DNA of 64,000 nucleotides. Source: Clostridium_AD sp964467165. Its GTDB lineage: Bacteria; Bacillota; Clostridia; Clostridiales; Clostridiaceae. The notes beneath the pieces were generated by a model, which was not told the DNA's origin, made no database searches, and saw only the letters and a program-made list of their open reading frames with translations. The DNA is taken from positions 14,245 to 78,244 of the forward strand of contig CAYXOL010000019.1 of assembly GCA_964467165.1 (NCBI GenBank). Direction: 5' to 3'. A program made the position numbers and the translations under genes. Each line of letters starts with the position of its first letter. Position 1 is the first letter of the stretch. Shown in pieces: positions 16,695 through 26,340 of this stretch.

Positions 16695-17279
16695 TTACAC
16701 CCCTTCTCTAGGAACAATATGACACTTTCTACACCTTGCTTCATAGGATTCTAATGCACCAATTAATACAATAGGATCCTCATATTTAGCTGGCTTTCCA
16801 TTAATTAAACGTTGCGTTCTAGTAGCAGGATTACCGCAGACTACACAAATAGCCTGAATCTTGTCCACAAATTCTGCTACAGCAAGAAGTGTAGGTATAG
16901 GCCCAAAAGGTTCCCCTTTAAAATCCATATCTAATCCCGCACAAATAACTCTTTTATCATTATCAGCCAGTGTAGTAATTACATCAATTATACCTTTATC
17001 AAAAAATTGCACTTCATCAATAGCTACAACTTGCGTGTCAGCATCTAATAGCGACAAGAGTTCTGCACTATCCTTAACCGCAACAGCCTCTTCCTTCTCT
17101 CCGCAGTGTGATACCACGTCTACCTTACTATATCTATTGTCAATTTCAGGTTTAAAAACTTGTAATTTTTGTTTTGCAATTTTAGTTCTTCTTATCCTAC
17201 GTATAAGCTCTTCGGACTTCCCGCTATACATTGGTCCTATAATAACTTCCACCCAACCATGATTTTTTGGTCCATACAT
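16695..17279 (-). CDS. tdk: Thymidine kinase (type II)
   Basis: Phosphorylates thymidine to dTMP in the salvage pathway. It has 194 residues: a P-loop GPMYSGKSEELIRRIRR, Walker B VAIDEVQFF, and a zinc lasso with CVVCGN and CRKCH. The start is ATG 17279 (MYGPKNHGW) behind GGAGGTAAAAGT, chosen over an upstream extension without a ribosome site. It is first of a likely operon tdk-DUF1385-prmC-prfA and faces rpmE divergently. Confidence 0.95.
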   Translation of the reverse strand: MYGPKNHGWVEVIIGPMYSGKSEELIRRIRRTKIAKQKLQVFKPEIDNRYSKVDVVSHCGEKEEAVAVKDSAELLSLLDADTQVVAIDEVQFFDKGIIDVITTLADNDKRVICAGLDMDFKGEPFGPIPTLLAVAEFVDKIQAICVVCGNPATRTQRLINGKPAKYEDPIVLIGALESYEARCRKCHIVPREGV

Positions 17280-17452
17280 ACTTTTACCTCCAATTTTATA
17301 AAAAAAACTCACTACATATATTTTATCAAAGATGCACTATATAATAAAGCCAAATTTATTTTTATTCTTATTGACTTAATAATCAATTATATGATAAACT
17401 TGAGTAGTTGACAATACGGGTATATATCTATTTTTTGAAAGAGGTGAAAAAT

Positions 17453-17680
17453 ATGCAAGAAGCAATACATCCAGAATACCATAAAGACACAGTGGTTAAA
17501 TGTGCATGTGGAAACACTTTTATTACAGGATCTACTAAACAAGAACTTAAAGTAGACGTATGTTCTAACTGCCATCCATTCTACACTGGAAAGCAAAAGA
17601 ATATTGATGCTGGTGGAAGAGTAGACAGATTCATGAAAAAATTCAACTTAAAGGCTGAAGTAGAAAACGACGAAGAATAA
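17453..17680 (+). CDS. rpmE: 50S ribosomal protein L31 (zinc-binding form)
   Basis: A 75-residue ribosomal protein. The pattern CAC near residue 15 and CSNC near residue 36, followed by HPFYTGKQK, marks the C+ zinc-binding type of L31. The start is ATG 17453 behind AGAGGTG; 15 upstream codons in frame are not translated. It is a single-gene unit with its own terminator. In many Firmicutes rpmE lies next to rho, as here. Confidence 0.96.
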   Translation: MQEAIHPEYHKDTVVKCACGNTFITGSTKQELKVDVCSNCHPFYTGKQKNIDAGGRVDRFMKKFNLKAEVENDEE

Positions 17681-17686
17681 TATATT

Positions 17687-17716
17687 AATGGAAAAGATTT
17701 AATTATCTTTTCCATT
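17687..17716 (+). terminator. Terminator after rpmE
   Basis: Arms AATGGAAAAGAT (17687-17698) and complement (17705-17716) with loop TTAATT, followed by a T run. A clean intrinsic terminator for rpmE that may also act on the rho transcript. Confidence 0.85.
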
Positions 17717-17728
17717 TTTTTATTTATA

Positions 17729-19198
17729 TTATCTAGCCACCACTTCAAAATTTTTATTTAACATTTCTAAAAATTCCCTGTTATTCTTAGTTTTAGCTAT
17801 TAAGTTTAGCAGTTTTTCTGTTACTCCTGTAGCATTGCCTTCTCTATACATTATCTTTCTTAAATTATATATAGTTTCCATTTCAATCTTAGTAAGCAGT
17901 AAATCTTCTCTTCTCGTTCCCGACTTATAAATATCAATGGCTGGGAATATTCTTCTTTCTTGAAGTTTTCTATCTAAGTGAACTTCCATATTTCCCGTGC
18001 CCTTAAATTCTTCAAAAATCATATCATCCATTCTACTTCCAGTTTCTATAAGTGCAGTAGCAAGAATTGTTAAACTTCCACCCTCCTCAATATTTCTAGC
18101 CGCTCCGAAAAACTTCTTCGGCATCAAAAGCGCGCTAGGATCTAGTCCACCAGATAGCGTTCTTCCTGAAGGGGTTACCGTTAGATTGTAAGCTCTTGAA
18201 AGTCTAGTTAAACTATCTAATAGAATTACTACATCTTGTCCTTGCTCTACCATTCTTTTTGCTCTTTCAAGTACCATATAAGCAACTTTTGTATGATGAT
18301 CCGGTTCTTCATCAAAAGTCGAATAAATAACTTCGCCTTTAATGGATCTCTGCATATCAGTAACTTCCTCTGGTCTTTCATCTATTAAGACAACAATTAA
18401 CTTAACTTCTGGATGATTTATAGAAATACTATTAGCGATTTTTTTAAGAAGTGTTGTTTTTCCTGCTTTGGGCTGTGCTACAATTATACCTCTCTGACCT
18501 TTTCCTATTGGCGAAATAATATCCATCATTCTTGAAGATAAATCAGTTGGACTAGTTTCTAGTGTAAGCCTTTGTGTTGGATAAATAGGAGTTAGCTTTT
18601 CAAAGGGTCTTCTACCTACAGCTCTATCAGGATTTTCTCCGTTTACTCCCTGTACATACAATAGTGCTTTGAATTTTTCTCCTTCTTTAGGAGTTCTAAC
18701 TTTACCTTCCACCTCATCACCTGTTTGCAGATTAAATCTTCTAATTTGTGATGGTGAAACATAGATATCATCTTGACCCGATAAATAATTATGCCCTCTT
18801 AAAAAACCATAACTATTATTTTCAATTATTTCTAGTACTCCTCTTGCTGTTCCTGATTCATTTATCATTTCTTGTAGTTTCTCTTTTTTATTTTCATTTT
18901 GATTTTTGAATCCCGTATCAATTTCTTCATTATCAGGATTTTTTTCAGATTGAATTGGTGTGTTTTGAATTTGTGGCTCTGAACTTTCTATGCTTCTATC
19001 TTCAACTTTAGAAATGACTTTAGGGCTTATTTTCTCTTTTAAAACAACTCCATCCATTTGCAATGAAATTGGTGTCATCTTTTTTATTTCCTGGATTAAC
19101 TCGCTTTTTTTAAATTTAGAAATATTTTTAACGCCAAGCTCTTTACAATGTTCCCGCAGCTCAACTACTGTCATACTTTCAAAATCCTTGTTTATCAA
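17729..19198 (-). CDS. rho: Transcription termination factor Rho
   Basis: Hexameric RNA helicase that ends transcription. The 489 residues begin with a Rho-N/SAP-like helical segment (about 8-40) and a charged, low-complexity insert (about 43-110, rich in Glu/Gln/Asn/Lys). An RNA-binding cold-shock-like domain follows (about 118-190), with GFLRGHNYLSGQDDIYVS. The P-loop is AQPKAGKT at 241-248, and the Walker B region VVILLDSLTRLSRAYN is intact. The insert resembles those of other clostridial Rho proteins. The start is TTG 19198 behind GGAGGTG; ATG at codon 9 is possible. Confidence 0.95.
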   Translation of the reverse strand: MINKDFESMTVVELREHCKELGVKNISKFKKSELIQEIKKMTPISLQMDGVVLKEKISPKVISKVEDRSIESSEPQIQNTPIQSEKNPDNEEIDTGFKNQNENKKEKLQEMINESGTARGVLEIIENNSYGFLRGHNYLSGQDDIYVSPSQIRRFNLQTGDEVEGKVRTPKEGEKFKALLYVQGVNGENPDRAVGRRPFEKLTPIYPTQRLTLETSPTDLSSRMMDIISPIGKGQRGIIVAQPKAGKTTLLKKIANSISINHPEVKLIVVLIDERPEEVTDMQRSIKGEVIYSTFDEEPDHHTKVAYMVLERAKRMVEQGQDVVILLDSLTRLSRAYNLTVTPSGRTLSGGLDPSALLMPKKFFGAARNIEEGGSLTILATALIETGSRMDDMIFEEFKGTGNMEVHLDRKLQERRIFPAIDIYKSGTRREDLLLTKIEMETIYNLRKIMYREGNATGVTEKLLNLIAKTKNNREFLEMLNKNFEVVAR

Positions 19199-19348
19199 AA
19201 ATCTGCACCTCCGAAGGGTATATTATATATAATATCTATTTAATAAATATCATAGGAATCTAAAACGTATTTACTATCCAATGAATTTTTTTTGAAATGA
19301 TATACTTTTTTAATTATATCCTATTTTAAAACTTTAATCCACTATATT

Positions 19349-19385
19349 AAAAATACACATACCCCTATAGGGTTATGTGTATTTT
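19349..19385 (-). terminator. Hairpin terminator after the 19393 gene
   Basis: AAAATACACATA and its complement flank a GC-richer centre (CCCCTATAGGG), forming a 12-bp outer stem just after the stop of the 19393-19737 gene. T-rich sequence follows in the minus direction. Confidence 0.7.
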
Positions 19386-19392
19386 ACATTTT

Positions 19393-19737
19393 TTATATCA
19401 TAGCATAAATTTTCTCTGTAGTCTGCCTATGTTCCGCTACTTTTTTTATAACTTTTTCATTCTTGCCAATGAAAAATATAGGCAAGGCTAATTGTTCACA
19501 TCCACCTATAACCATATTTGTTCTCAACAGCTCATCAACGTTATAATGATAATGATGATACTCACCACATAGCAGGCATTTAACCTCCACAAATATCTCT
19601 TTACCCTTGTTCACTTTAACATATAGGCATGGAAATCTATTCTTCATACTCTCTAGTTCAAATATTGTCAGTTCTTCCACCCTATATTGACCATTAGAAT
19701 TTTTTACAGCCATAGCAATATTCGTATCAAGTATCAA
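19393..19737 (-). CDS. Hypothetical protein
   Basis: A 114-residue soluble protein that I do not recognise. It is mostly beta-strand by composition and has a CLLCGEYHHYHYNVDELL segment, where two cysteines and several histidines could bind metal, followed by a C-terminal charged helix. The start is probably TTG 19737 with GGGGGTGG upstream; ATG at codon 9 is the alternative. It is placed between rho and pyrG and has its own terminator. Confidence 0.6.
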   Translation of the reverse strand: MILDTNIAMAVKNSNGQYRVEELTIFELESMKNRFPCLYVKVNKGKEIFVEVKCLLCGEYHHYHYNVDELLRTNMVIGGCEQLALPIFFIGKNEKVIKKVAEHRQTTEKIYAMI

Positions 19738-19962
19738 TTATTCCACCCCCATATTTTATATTCAATTTCCTTCGCAAAAGATATAAATTCTTAAAACTAT
19801 TTACATTTTGTTTTATTATGTTCTTTAATACTAAATTCTATAAATTTTGCGAAATTCCTTCTTAGTTCCGATTGAAATTATTGGTATTTTTTTAATTTCC
19901 GTTATATTGTTTAAAAAAACATAACTTTATGTATTTTCTATTATTTTATGTTTAAAAAAGAA

Positions 19963-19982
19963 AAAAGGCATTTCTGCCTTTT
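19963..19982 (-). terminator. Terminator after pyrG
   Basis: AAAAGGCA-TTTC-TGCCTTTT hairpin (8-bp arms, 4-base loop), followed by T-rich sequence in the minus transcript, 70 bp downstream of the pyrG stop. Confidence 0.7.
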
Positions 19983-20053
19983 GGGAATCCTTGAAATTTC
20001 TCTTTCAGAGCTATAATTCTATACTCTATCTTAATTGTAGGATAAATTAAATA

Positions 20054-21658
20054 TTATTTTTTATATTCTAATGACGCCTTAATAAAATCCTTAAATAGCG
20101 GATGCGGTTTATTAGGTCTAGATTTAAGTTCTGGATGAAATTGAACTCCAACAAACCAAGGATGATCTTTAATTTCAACTATTTCTATTAATCTCCCATC
20201 AGGACTTGCTCCTGCACACAAAAGACCTGCATCAGTTATTACTTTTCTATACTCATTATTAAATTCATATCTATGTCTATGCCTTTCATATATTACTTCA
20301 TCTTTGTAGGCCTCATGAGCATTAGAATCTTTTGATAATTTGCACGCATACAAACCTAGTCTCATGGTGCCACCTTTTTCATCTAAATCCTTTTGATCTG
20401 GCATTAAGTCTATTACCGGATAATTCGTTCCTTCATCAATTTCAGAACTATTCGCTCCGCAAAGTCCAGCCATATTTCTCGCATATTCTATAACTGCGCA
20501 TTGCATACCAAGACATATTCCGAAAAATGGCACTTTATTTTCTCTAGCATATCTCGTAGCATCTATTTTGCCTTGTATTCCTCTATCTCCAAAACCACCC
20601 GGAACCAATATTCCATCTACATCTCCTAGTATTTCACGTGCATTGTCTGAAGTCACATCACAGGCATTCACCCATTTAATTTCCACATTACAACCATTAT
20701 AAAGTCCTCCATGACTCAATGCCTCAACAACAGAAATATATGCGTCATGAAGTTCCACATATTTTCCAACTAATGCTATTTTCACATTCCCAGTTAAATT
20801 TTTTAATTTATCTACCATGGAAATCCATGCAGTGTTATCTATCTCATGACAGTTAAGTTTTAATTTTTTACATACTAGTGTATCCAATCCTTCCTTATGA
20901 AGCATAAGTGGCACTTCATATAAGTTCTCAGCATCCAAATTTTGTATTACAGAGTCCGCTTCTAAGTTACAGAACAGGCCTATTTTAGCCTTCAAATCGT
21001 TAGATATCTCTTTCTCGGAGCGGCATACTATTATGTCCGGTTGAATTCCTATGCTCCTAAGTTCTTTTACAGAATGTTGAGTAGGTTTTGTTTTAAGTTC
21101 ACCAGCCATCTTTAAATATGGTACTAATGTAACATGTATAAAGCAAACATTCTCTATTCCTACTTCATATTTTACCTGTCTTATTGCTTCTAAAAATGGT
21201 AGTGACTCAATATCTCCAACGGTACCACCAATTTCAGTTATAACTACATCCACATCTTTTTCCCTAGCAACTCTATAAGCTCTTTCTTTTATCTCATTAG
21301 TTATATGGGGTATCACTTGTACCGTACCACCTAAATAGTCTCCTCTTCGCTCTTTAGATATTACTGACCAATATACTTTTCCTGTTGTTACATTACTGCT
21401 TTTACTTAAATTCTCATCAATAAACCTTTCATAATGACCTAAATCTAAATCTGTTTCCGCCCCATCATCTGTAACAAAAACCTCTCCATGTTGATAAGGA
21501 CTCATGGTGCCTGGGTCTACATTTAAATATGGATCAAATTTTTGCATAGATACCTTAAGACCTCTATTTTTTAAAAGCCTACCAAGAGATGCTGCTGTTA
21601 TTCCTTTTCCTAAAGATGAGACTACCCCACCTGTTACAAATATATACTTAGTGCTCAT
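20054..21658 (-). CDS. pyrG: CTP synthase
   Basis: Converts UTP to CTP with glutamine and ATP. The N-terminal amidoligase domain (about 1-266) begins STKYIFVTGGVVSSLGKGI with its P-loop and includes EIGGTVGDIESLPF. The C-terminal class I glutaminase domain has VPGGFGDRG, nucleophile-containing FFGICLGMQCAVIEYAR, and the His/Glu pair in QFHPELKSRP. It has 534 residues, as expected, and the ribosome site GAGGAGGAG before ATG 21658. It is a monocistronic unit. Confidence 0.97.
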   Translation of the reverse strand: MSTKYIFVTGGVVSSLGKGITAASLGRLLKNRGLKVSMQKFDPYLNVDPGTMSPYQHGEVFVTDDGAETDLDLGHYERFIDENLSKSSNVTTGKVYWSVISKERRGDYLGGTVQVIPHITNEIKERAYRVAREKDVDVVITEIGGTVGDIESLPFLEAIRQVKYEVGIENVCFIHVTLVPYLKMAGELKTKPTQHSVKELRSIGIQPDIIVCRSEKEISNDLKAKIGLFCNLEADSVIQNLDAENLYEVPLMLHKEGLDTLVCKKLKLNCHEIDNTAWISMVDKLKNLTGNVKIALVGKYVELHDAYISVVEALSHGGLYNGCNVEIKWVNACDVTSDNAREILGDVDGILVPGGFGDRGIQGKIDATRYARENKVPFFGICLGMQCAVIEYARNMAGLCGANSSEIDEGTNYPVIDLMPDQKDLDEKGGTMRLGLYACKLSKDSNAHEAYKDEVIYERHRHRYEFNNEYRKVITDAGLLCAGASPDGRLIEIVEIKDHPWFVGVQFHPELKSRPNKPHPLFKDFIKASLEYKK

Positions 21659-22048
21659 AATTACTCCTCCTCTACTTTATTCTTCATTTTAATTACAAAT
21701 TTTTATTTTTTCTAATATTATTAATACATAGCTATATAAAACTCTTAAAAACTTTATACTAATCTTTATAAAAACAGCTTGACATATATTGTTTAAACTA
21801 CTATAATAGAAATTACCCTATAAATACAATCATAAATTAAAATGGTATTTTTATTTTCAAAAACAATATTAACATCTTATCACATTTTTTTGTGTTTAAC
21901 TAGTGTTTTTTTGTGTTTTCTTTTTTTTTGGAGATTTTTTTTGAAGACCTCCTATTTTTATTTCTTAAACAATCCTTTGTAAAGCTAAAAGCAAGCTCAT
22001 TTCAAAAGGATATTGCCCTATGAACTGTGATTAATTTAAAATAAAATA
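21659..22048. other. Long leader region upstream of pyrG
   Basis: About 390 bases of AT-rich sequence with a repeated AACACAAAAAAA motif (two copies on the minus strand) and T/A tracts. I see no open frame and no clear attenuator hairpin. pyrG in other Firmicutes is controlled by CTP-dependent reiterative transcription at a GGGC start; I could not identify that start here. Confidence 0.4.
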
Positions 22049-22088
22049 AATAAAGGCTATGTTCACTTTATTGAACATAGCCTTTATT
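22049..22088 (-). terminator. Terminator after the DUF1934 gene
   Basis: 17-bp perfect arms (22049-22065 and 22072-22088, AATAAAGGCTATGTTCA and complement) immediately downstream of the DUF1934 stop, with TTTATTTTATTTT after it on the minus strand. Confidence 0.85.
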
Positions 22089-22089
22089 G

Positions 22090-22512
22090 TTATTGTGCCT
22101 TAATATTAATTTTTAGCGTTGTACTTAATATTTGTTGATTACCTATTATCATATCATAATCTATATATACATCTCCGCCATTATTATCTACGTGCATCTT
22201 TAGTTCCCTAGTATCTACAGTTAACTCTAGTGCACCATGGGGTGTATTATATAGTGTTAAATCTCTTGAGTATTTTTTGAATTTCATTTCTGTGTTAGTA
22301 GTTCCTGTTCTTTTAAGTGTAAAATCCTCTTCATCAATTTTTAATGTAGTAACGGTTCCCTTCATTCCTGAAATTTCTGTCTCTTCATATACTGCATAGT
22401 AACAGTTATCTTTTTTGTAGAATTCACCAGGCGTTACTACCTCAATTGCCTCGCCATCCTCTTCGCCGTCAGCTTGTTTGCTAACAATTGAAATTACCGC
22501 ATTCTTCTTCAT
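22090..22512 (-). CDS. DUF1934 family beta-barrel protein
   Basis: A 140-residue protein with a calycin-like beta-barrel composition (alternating strands such as GTVTTLKIDEEDFTLKRTG and YDMIIGNQQILSTTLKINI). DUF1934/YwiB-type proteins are small lipocalin-like proteins of unclear role. The start is ATG 22512 behind GAGGAG. It lies 14 bp after the PP-loop enzyme gene and is likely cotranscribed with it. Confidence 0.75.
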   Translation of the reverse strand: MKKNAVISIVSKQADGEEDGEAIEVVTPGEFYKKDNCYYAVYEETEISGMKGTVTTLKIDEEDFTLKRTGTTNTEMKFKKYSRDLTLYNTPHGALELTVDTRELKMHVDNNGGDVYIDYDMIIGNQQILSTTLKINIKAQ

Positions 22513-22526
22513 AACCTTGCTCCTCA

Positions 22527-23510
22527 CTAATTTAAAATATATTTATTTATTTCTTCCTCGGTTGCAGGTGCTACCTCTATAGATTCATTTAACGGCTGAC
22601 CATATTTACCATAGTTAACAACCACATTTTTCTCATCCTTACCCTTACCGTATCTCCCTGAAATCTTAGCTGCATATTCTATATCTTCATCTGTGGCTTT
22701 ACCAACTACAACAACAGTAGAACCATTGTAATCTCTAGTTTGGAATATTAAATCTTCGGACCCTAAAAGTGTTTTTAATATTTCTCCCTCTTCCTGCATC
22801 CTAGTAGATATAATCTTAGCATCTTTAGATAACCTAAAATGTCTTCCTATTTTTAATAAATCTAGATCATTTTTAGATGTTTCTTCTTTATTCTCTACCA
22901 ATTCCCTAAGTCTTCTAGAGTAATTAGGGTCCGTAAGTTTACATCCACCAGCAGGCGATGGATAGTCTTTAATACCCCACTTTTCTGCTAGTTCCATTTG
23001 GACTTTTCTATTCCTACCACTTATATCCAAAAGAGCTTCCCTATCTATTAAACCATCTATCTCCATTTCAGTTGGTCTAAGATTTTTAGCACATAAAGGC
23101 CTTAAAATTTTATGACCTATTCCTGATTCATTTTTCACTATATCTAGAGCTGACCTATTTTGAGACATAGGTCTTTGATTTAAAACTTCTCCTGTTATGA
23201 TAAAGTCTGCATGGTATTTTTCTAGTAACTCTCCACAATATCTCATCATCATAGCATGGCAGTCGATACATGGGTTCATATTTTTACCATGTCCGTGTTT
23301 TGGATTCTTTACCATTTCAAAATGTTCCTCTGAAAAATCTACAACTTCCAAAGGTATATCTATTTGTTTAACCATTCTCAATGCACTTTCCTCATTGAAA
23401 AAGTGGGATTTAAAGCATATGCCTATAACTTCTATGCCTTGATCTTTTACAAGTTTTGCTGCAAGTATACTATCTAGACCTCCAGAAACCATAGCTAAAG
23501 CTGTTGTCAT
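22527..23510 (-). CDS. PP-loop ATP pyrophosphatase (thiouridylase-like) with C-terminal NFACT-R-like domain
   Basis: An adenylating tRNA-modification-type enzyme. The N-terminal PP-loop is SGGLDSILAAKLV (residues 9-21), a HUP fold with a CIDCHAMMM pair of cysteines, and a central GITGEVLNQRP-type nucleotide site (FIITGEVLNQRPMSQNR). The C-terminal ~100 residues (about 225-327) look like the small domain found fused to such thiouridylases. MnmA or ThiI roles are not established; the call is only family level. The start is ATG 23510 behind GAGAGGAGAG. DUF1934 follows. Confidence 0.75.
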   Translation of the reverse strand: MTTALAMVSGGLDSILAAKLVKDQGIEVIGICFKSHFFNEESALRMVKQIDIPLEVVDFSEEHFEMVKNPKHGHGKNMNPCIDCHAMMMRYCGELLEKYHADFIITGEVLNQRPMSQNRSALDIVKNESGIGHKILRPLCAKNLRPTEMEIDGLIDREALLDISGRNRKVQMELAEKWGIKDYPSPAGGCKLTDPNYSRRLRELVENKEETSKNDLDLLKIGRHFRLSKDAKIISTRMQEEGEILKTLLGSEDLIFQTRDYNGSTVVVVGKATDEDIEYAAKISGRYGKGKDEKNVVVNYGKYGQPLNESIEVAPATEEEINKYILN

Positions 23511-23567
23511 AAAATCTCTCCTCTCTCTACTGTATTTTATTATATATACGTTATTTTAAAATAAATA

Positions 23568-24599
23568 TTATTTATTGTTTCTTTCTATAGCAAGTTCAAT
23601 AAGTTCATCAATAAGTGTTCCAAAAGTTTTACCTGTAGCTTGCCACATTTTAGGGTACATACTTATTTTAGTAAAACCAGGTATAGTATTAACCTCATTT
23701 AAATAAACATCTTCTGTTTCTTTGTCCACCAAAAAATCTACTCTGGCCATACCAGCACAATCTAATATTTTATAAATTTTTATAGCCTGCTCTTTAATTG
23801 AATTTAGCTTAGTTTCACTAAGTGCTGCAGGTATTAAAAGCTTAGATGCCTCACTTTTATATTTAGCTTCATAATCATAAAACTCTTTAGCTGGAATTAC
23901 TTCTCCTGGCAACGCCGCCTCCGGATAATCATTTCCAAGTACAGCCACCTCAATCTCTCTTGCATTTATAGATTTTTCAACTAAAATTTTCCTATCATGT
24001 TTTAGAGCTTCTTCTAGTCCTATTATTAGTTCCTCTTTGTTATGCGCTTTTGTTATGCCCACTGAAGATCCGCCATTAGATGGCTTAATAAATACAGCAT
24101 AACCCAATTCGTTTTCTATTTTATCTATTAATAAACCCTTATTTTTTACATATTCATGATAATTTACTACCACATAAGCAGCTTGTTTTATATTAAAGTT
24201 TTCCAATAAATATTTTGTATATATTTTATCCATGCAAATAGCAGAAGACATTACTCCAGGCCCAACACAAGGAATATTTAATAATTTACATAACCCCTGA
24301 ATGGTGCCATCTTCTCCAAAAAGCCCATGTAATACAGGAAATACTACATCTACTTCCTTATTGAACAATATCTTTTGTCCCTGCGGAACTTTAAAAAATT
24401 GATCCTTTTCCCATTCTCCACTCTCTATGTTCTCTAACTTACCTGTATATTCGAACCATAAACCATCTCTCGTTATTCCAATAGGGTATATATCATATTT
24501 AGCTACATCAATATTTTTCAAAACTGATGTTGCTGACACTCTAGAAACTTCATGTTCTGTGGACTGTCCACCAAATAATACAGCTATCTTTTTTTTCAT
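23568..24599 (-). CDS. ddl: D-alanine--D-alanine ligase
   Basis: Makes the D-Ala-D-Ala dipeptide for peptidoglycan. It belongs to the ATP-grasp fold with the DDL hallmarks: FGGQSTEHEVSRVSA at the N-terminus, VFPVLHGLFGEDGT (lid), KPSNGGSSVGITKAH, REIEVAVLGN, and the metal-binding NEVNTIPGFT near the C-terminus. The length is 343 residues. The ribosome site GGAGAGATGG precedes ATG 24599. It is separate from the murein cluster and stands alone here. Confidence 0.95.
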   Translation of the reverse strand: MKKKIAVLFGGQSTEHEVSRVSATSVLKNIDVAKYDIYPIGITRDGLWFEYTGKLENIESGEWEKDQFFKVPQGQKILFNKEVDVVFPVLHGLFGEDGTIQGLCKLLNIPCVGPGVMSSAICMDKIYTKYLLENFNIKQAAYVVVNYHEYVKNKGLLIDKIENELGYAVFIKPSNGGSSVGITKAHNKEELIIGLEEALKHDRKILVEKSINAREIEVAVLGNDYPEAALPGEVIPAKEFYDYEAKYKSEASKLLIPAALSETKLNSIKEQAIKIYKILDCAGMARVDFLVDKETEDVYLNEVNTIPGFTKISMYPKMWQATGKTFGTLIDELIELAIERNNK

Positions 24600-24789
24600 T
24601 TACCATCTCTCCTTATAACCATAATAACTAGTTTATGAGTAATAAGACATAAGTTTACTAACTAAATTTATTATATTATATCATTTTTACTTATTACATT
24701 GTATTTTACTTTTAAATTCTAAATTCTAATTTTAAAACCATATATAACAATGCCAATACAAATTATAAAGGTAAAACAAAAATAATTCA

Positions 24790-24839
24790 ATAGAAGAGAG
24801 GATATATTTGCACTTCATGCAATATATCCTCTCTTCTAT
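24790..24839 (-). terminator. Hairpin after ypeB
   Basis: 17-bp perfect arms (24790-24806 and 24823-24839, ATAGAAGAGAGGATATA and complement) with a 16-base loop, 36 bp past the ypeB stop. The following T-run is weak, so it could also be a protective or regulatory stem. Confidence 0.65.
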
Positions 24840-24875
24840 AGGGCAGTCAATACAATCTATACTCCTATTATATGT

Positions 24876-26261
24876 CTAAATAGTTAATTTTCCATTAGGT
24901 GTATCTATTATTTCCATTATCCTTTGTTCATATCCAGTATTAGCATTAATATATACTATAAATTCTTTTTCCTTATATGAACCTAAAAACTCATAGCACA
25001 AAACTTCCTTATTAGTCTCAGTAGGTACAATAGTTAAGCTGGTTTTACTTATTTTCAGTCGCTTCCCCACCCTTTCTCGGGCTTTTACTACAGTTATTTT
25101 CGGCGCAGGTATTTGCCTTTTCTCAACATGGGAAACTAAAAATTTTTCAGATTCAATCCCTATGACGCTACCATTATCTAGTGCTATTTTAAGCTTTACC
25201 TGGTCTGGGTAAATAGCAATTTCCCCTTGGTTATATACATAACTTACCACTATTGTATTTTCATAGTCCAAAGTATAAGTAGGCTGCATACTTTTATATC
25301 CGAGTTTACTAATAAATGTGTTTCCACCTTCTATTGCCTTATTTATGTCTATAGTCGCCTTTCCTATCGTTCTATTATCTAATAAATATACTATTTTGCC
25401 TCCATTTTTGCTTATTTCTATTACTGTTTTAGGTTCACCTTTATCTCTCCCTTTAAAAGTTACCTCAAAGGTATATGCCGGTATTCTAGTTTTCCCTTGC
25501 GCTTCTTTATTTTCAATATTTTCTATTTCACTTTTCTGGGATTTATCTTCTGCAAATATGTTTTCTATAATTTTAACTGCTTCACTTTTACTTATCTCTT
25601 TTTGAAACATTATTTTAGGTGTTATTTCTAATATATTATCAGAGAAAGGCCCATCATAATTTAATGCTGGATATTGAACTATTTGCTTTTGTATGCCCTT
25701 GAATTTCTCATTTACGATGTCATCCCCTACTTTTGCAAATACGGAAGTACTCTTCTTTCTAATCTCTCCCCATTTCACTTTACCCTCATTTATATCCGAA
25801 AGCACTTCGTTTAATTGTTCTTGAAGTGTATATGACTGTAATTCTAATTCGTCAATTACATCATATTCCTTATCACTAAGATCCTTTCCTTCGGATGTTG
25901 CTCTAGCAAGAGTATAGCAAAAATCTCCTACCTGAGTTAAAAACTTACTAGTATCTCCAAGAACTGATTGTTCTATTGGCAATGAATGCAATTTATCATT
26001 TGCAGTGGCAGCATATCTGAAAATCTCTTCGAAAACTACAATACTTTGCTCTCGAGAACCCAGAATAACAGCTTTGCCAAGATTTATTCTTACGTTTTGT
26101 ACAGAGCTGATAAGCTCATACATATTTTTACTATATTGACCTTGAAGGTAATTTCTGTAATCTAACCGTTCTAAAAACATTAGTATAGCAAAAGTAGTTG
26201 AAAATACAACAATTATAGTTACAGCACTTGTGTATAATATTCTTTTCTTTAGCATTTTCAT
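24876..26261 (-). CDS. ypeB: Germination protein YpeB
   Basis: In Bacillus, YpeB is needed for the spore cortex lytic enzyme SleB to localise and remain inactive in dormant spores. The protein has an N-terminal membrane anchor (about 9-29), a helical N-terminal half, and two to three PepSY-like segments in the C-terminal half (around 215-255, 305-355 and 390-450). It has 461 residues, near the usual 450. The start is ATG 26261 behind AGGAGGAAAACCT. It lies next to spoIIR. A sleB gene, which normally pairs with ypeB, is not present nearby. Confidence 0.9.
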   Translation of the reverse strand: MKMLKKRILYTSAVTIIVVFSTTFAILMFLERLDYRNYLQGQYSKNMYELISSVQNVRINLGKAVILGSREQSIVVFEEIFRYAATANDKLHSLPIEQSVLGDTSKFLTQVGDFCYTLARATSEGKDLSDKEYDVIDELELQSYTLQEQLNEVLSDINEGKVKWGEIRKKSTSVFAKVGDDIVNEKFKGIQKQIVQYPALNYDGPFSDNILEITPKIMFQKEISKSEAVKIIENIFAEDKSQKSEIENIENKEAQGKTRIPAYTFEVTFKGRDKGEPKTVIEISKNGGKIVYLLDNRTIGKATIDINKAIEGGNTFISKLGYKSMQPTYTLDYENTIVVSYVYNQGEIAIYPDQVKLKIALDNGSVIGIESEKFLVSHVEKRQIPAPKITVVKARERVGKRLKISKTSLTIVPTETNKEVLCYEFLGSYKEKEFIVYINANTGYEQRIMEIIDTPNGKLTI

Positions 26262-26340
26262 AGGTTTTCCTCCTGGATTTTTTTATCATTAGATGGCACT
26301 TATTAATTATCATCCATTAGTAATTTTATGATTGTTTGAT

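Noticed and set aside
17313..17452. Promoter of rpmE from TTGACT and TTGACA near 17372-17414
   Set aside because: Two -35-like sites exist, but neither has a clean -10 at 16-18 bp, so I did not assign a promoter.
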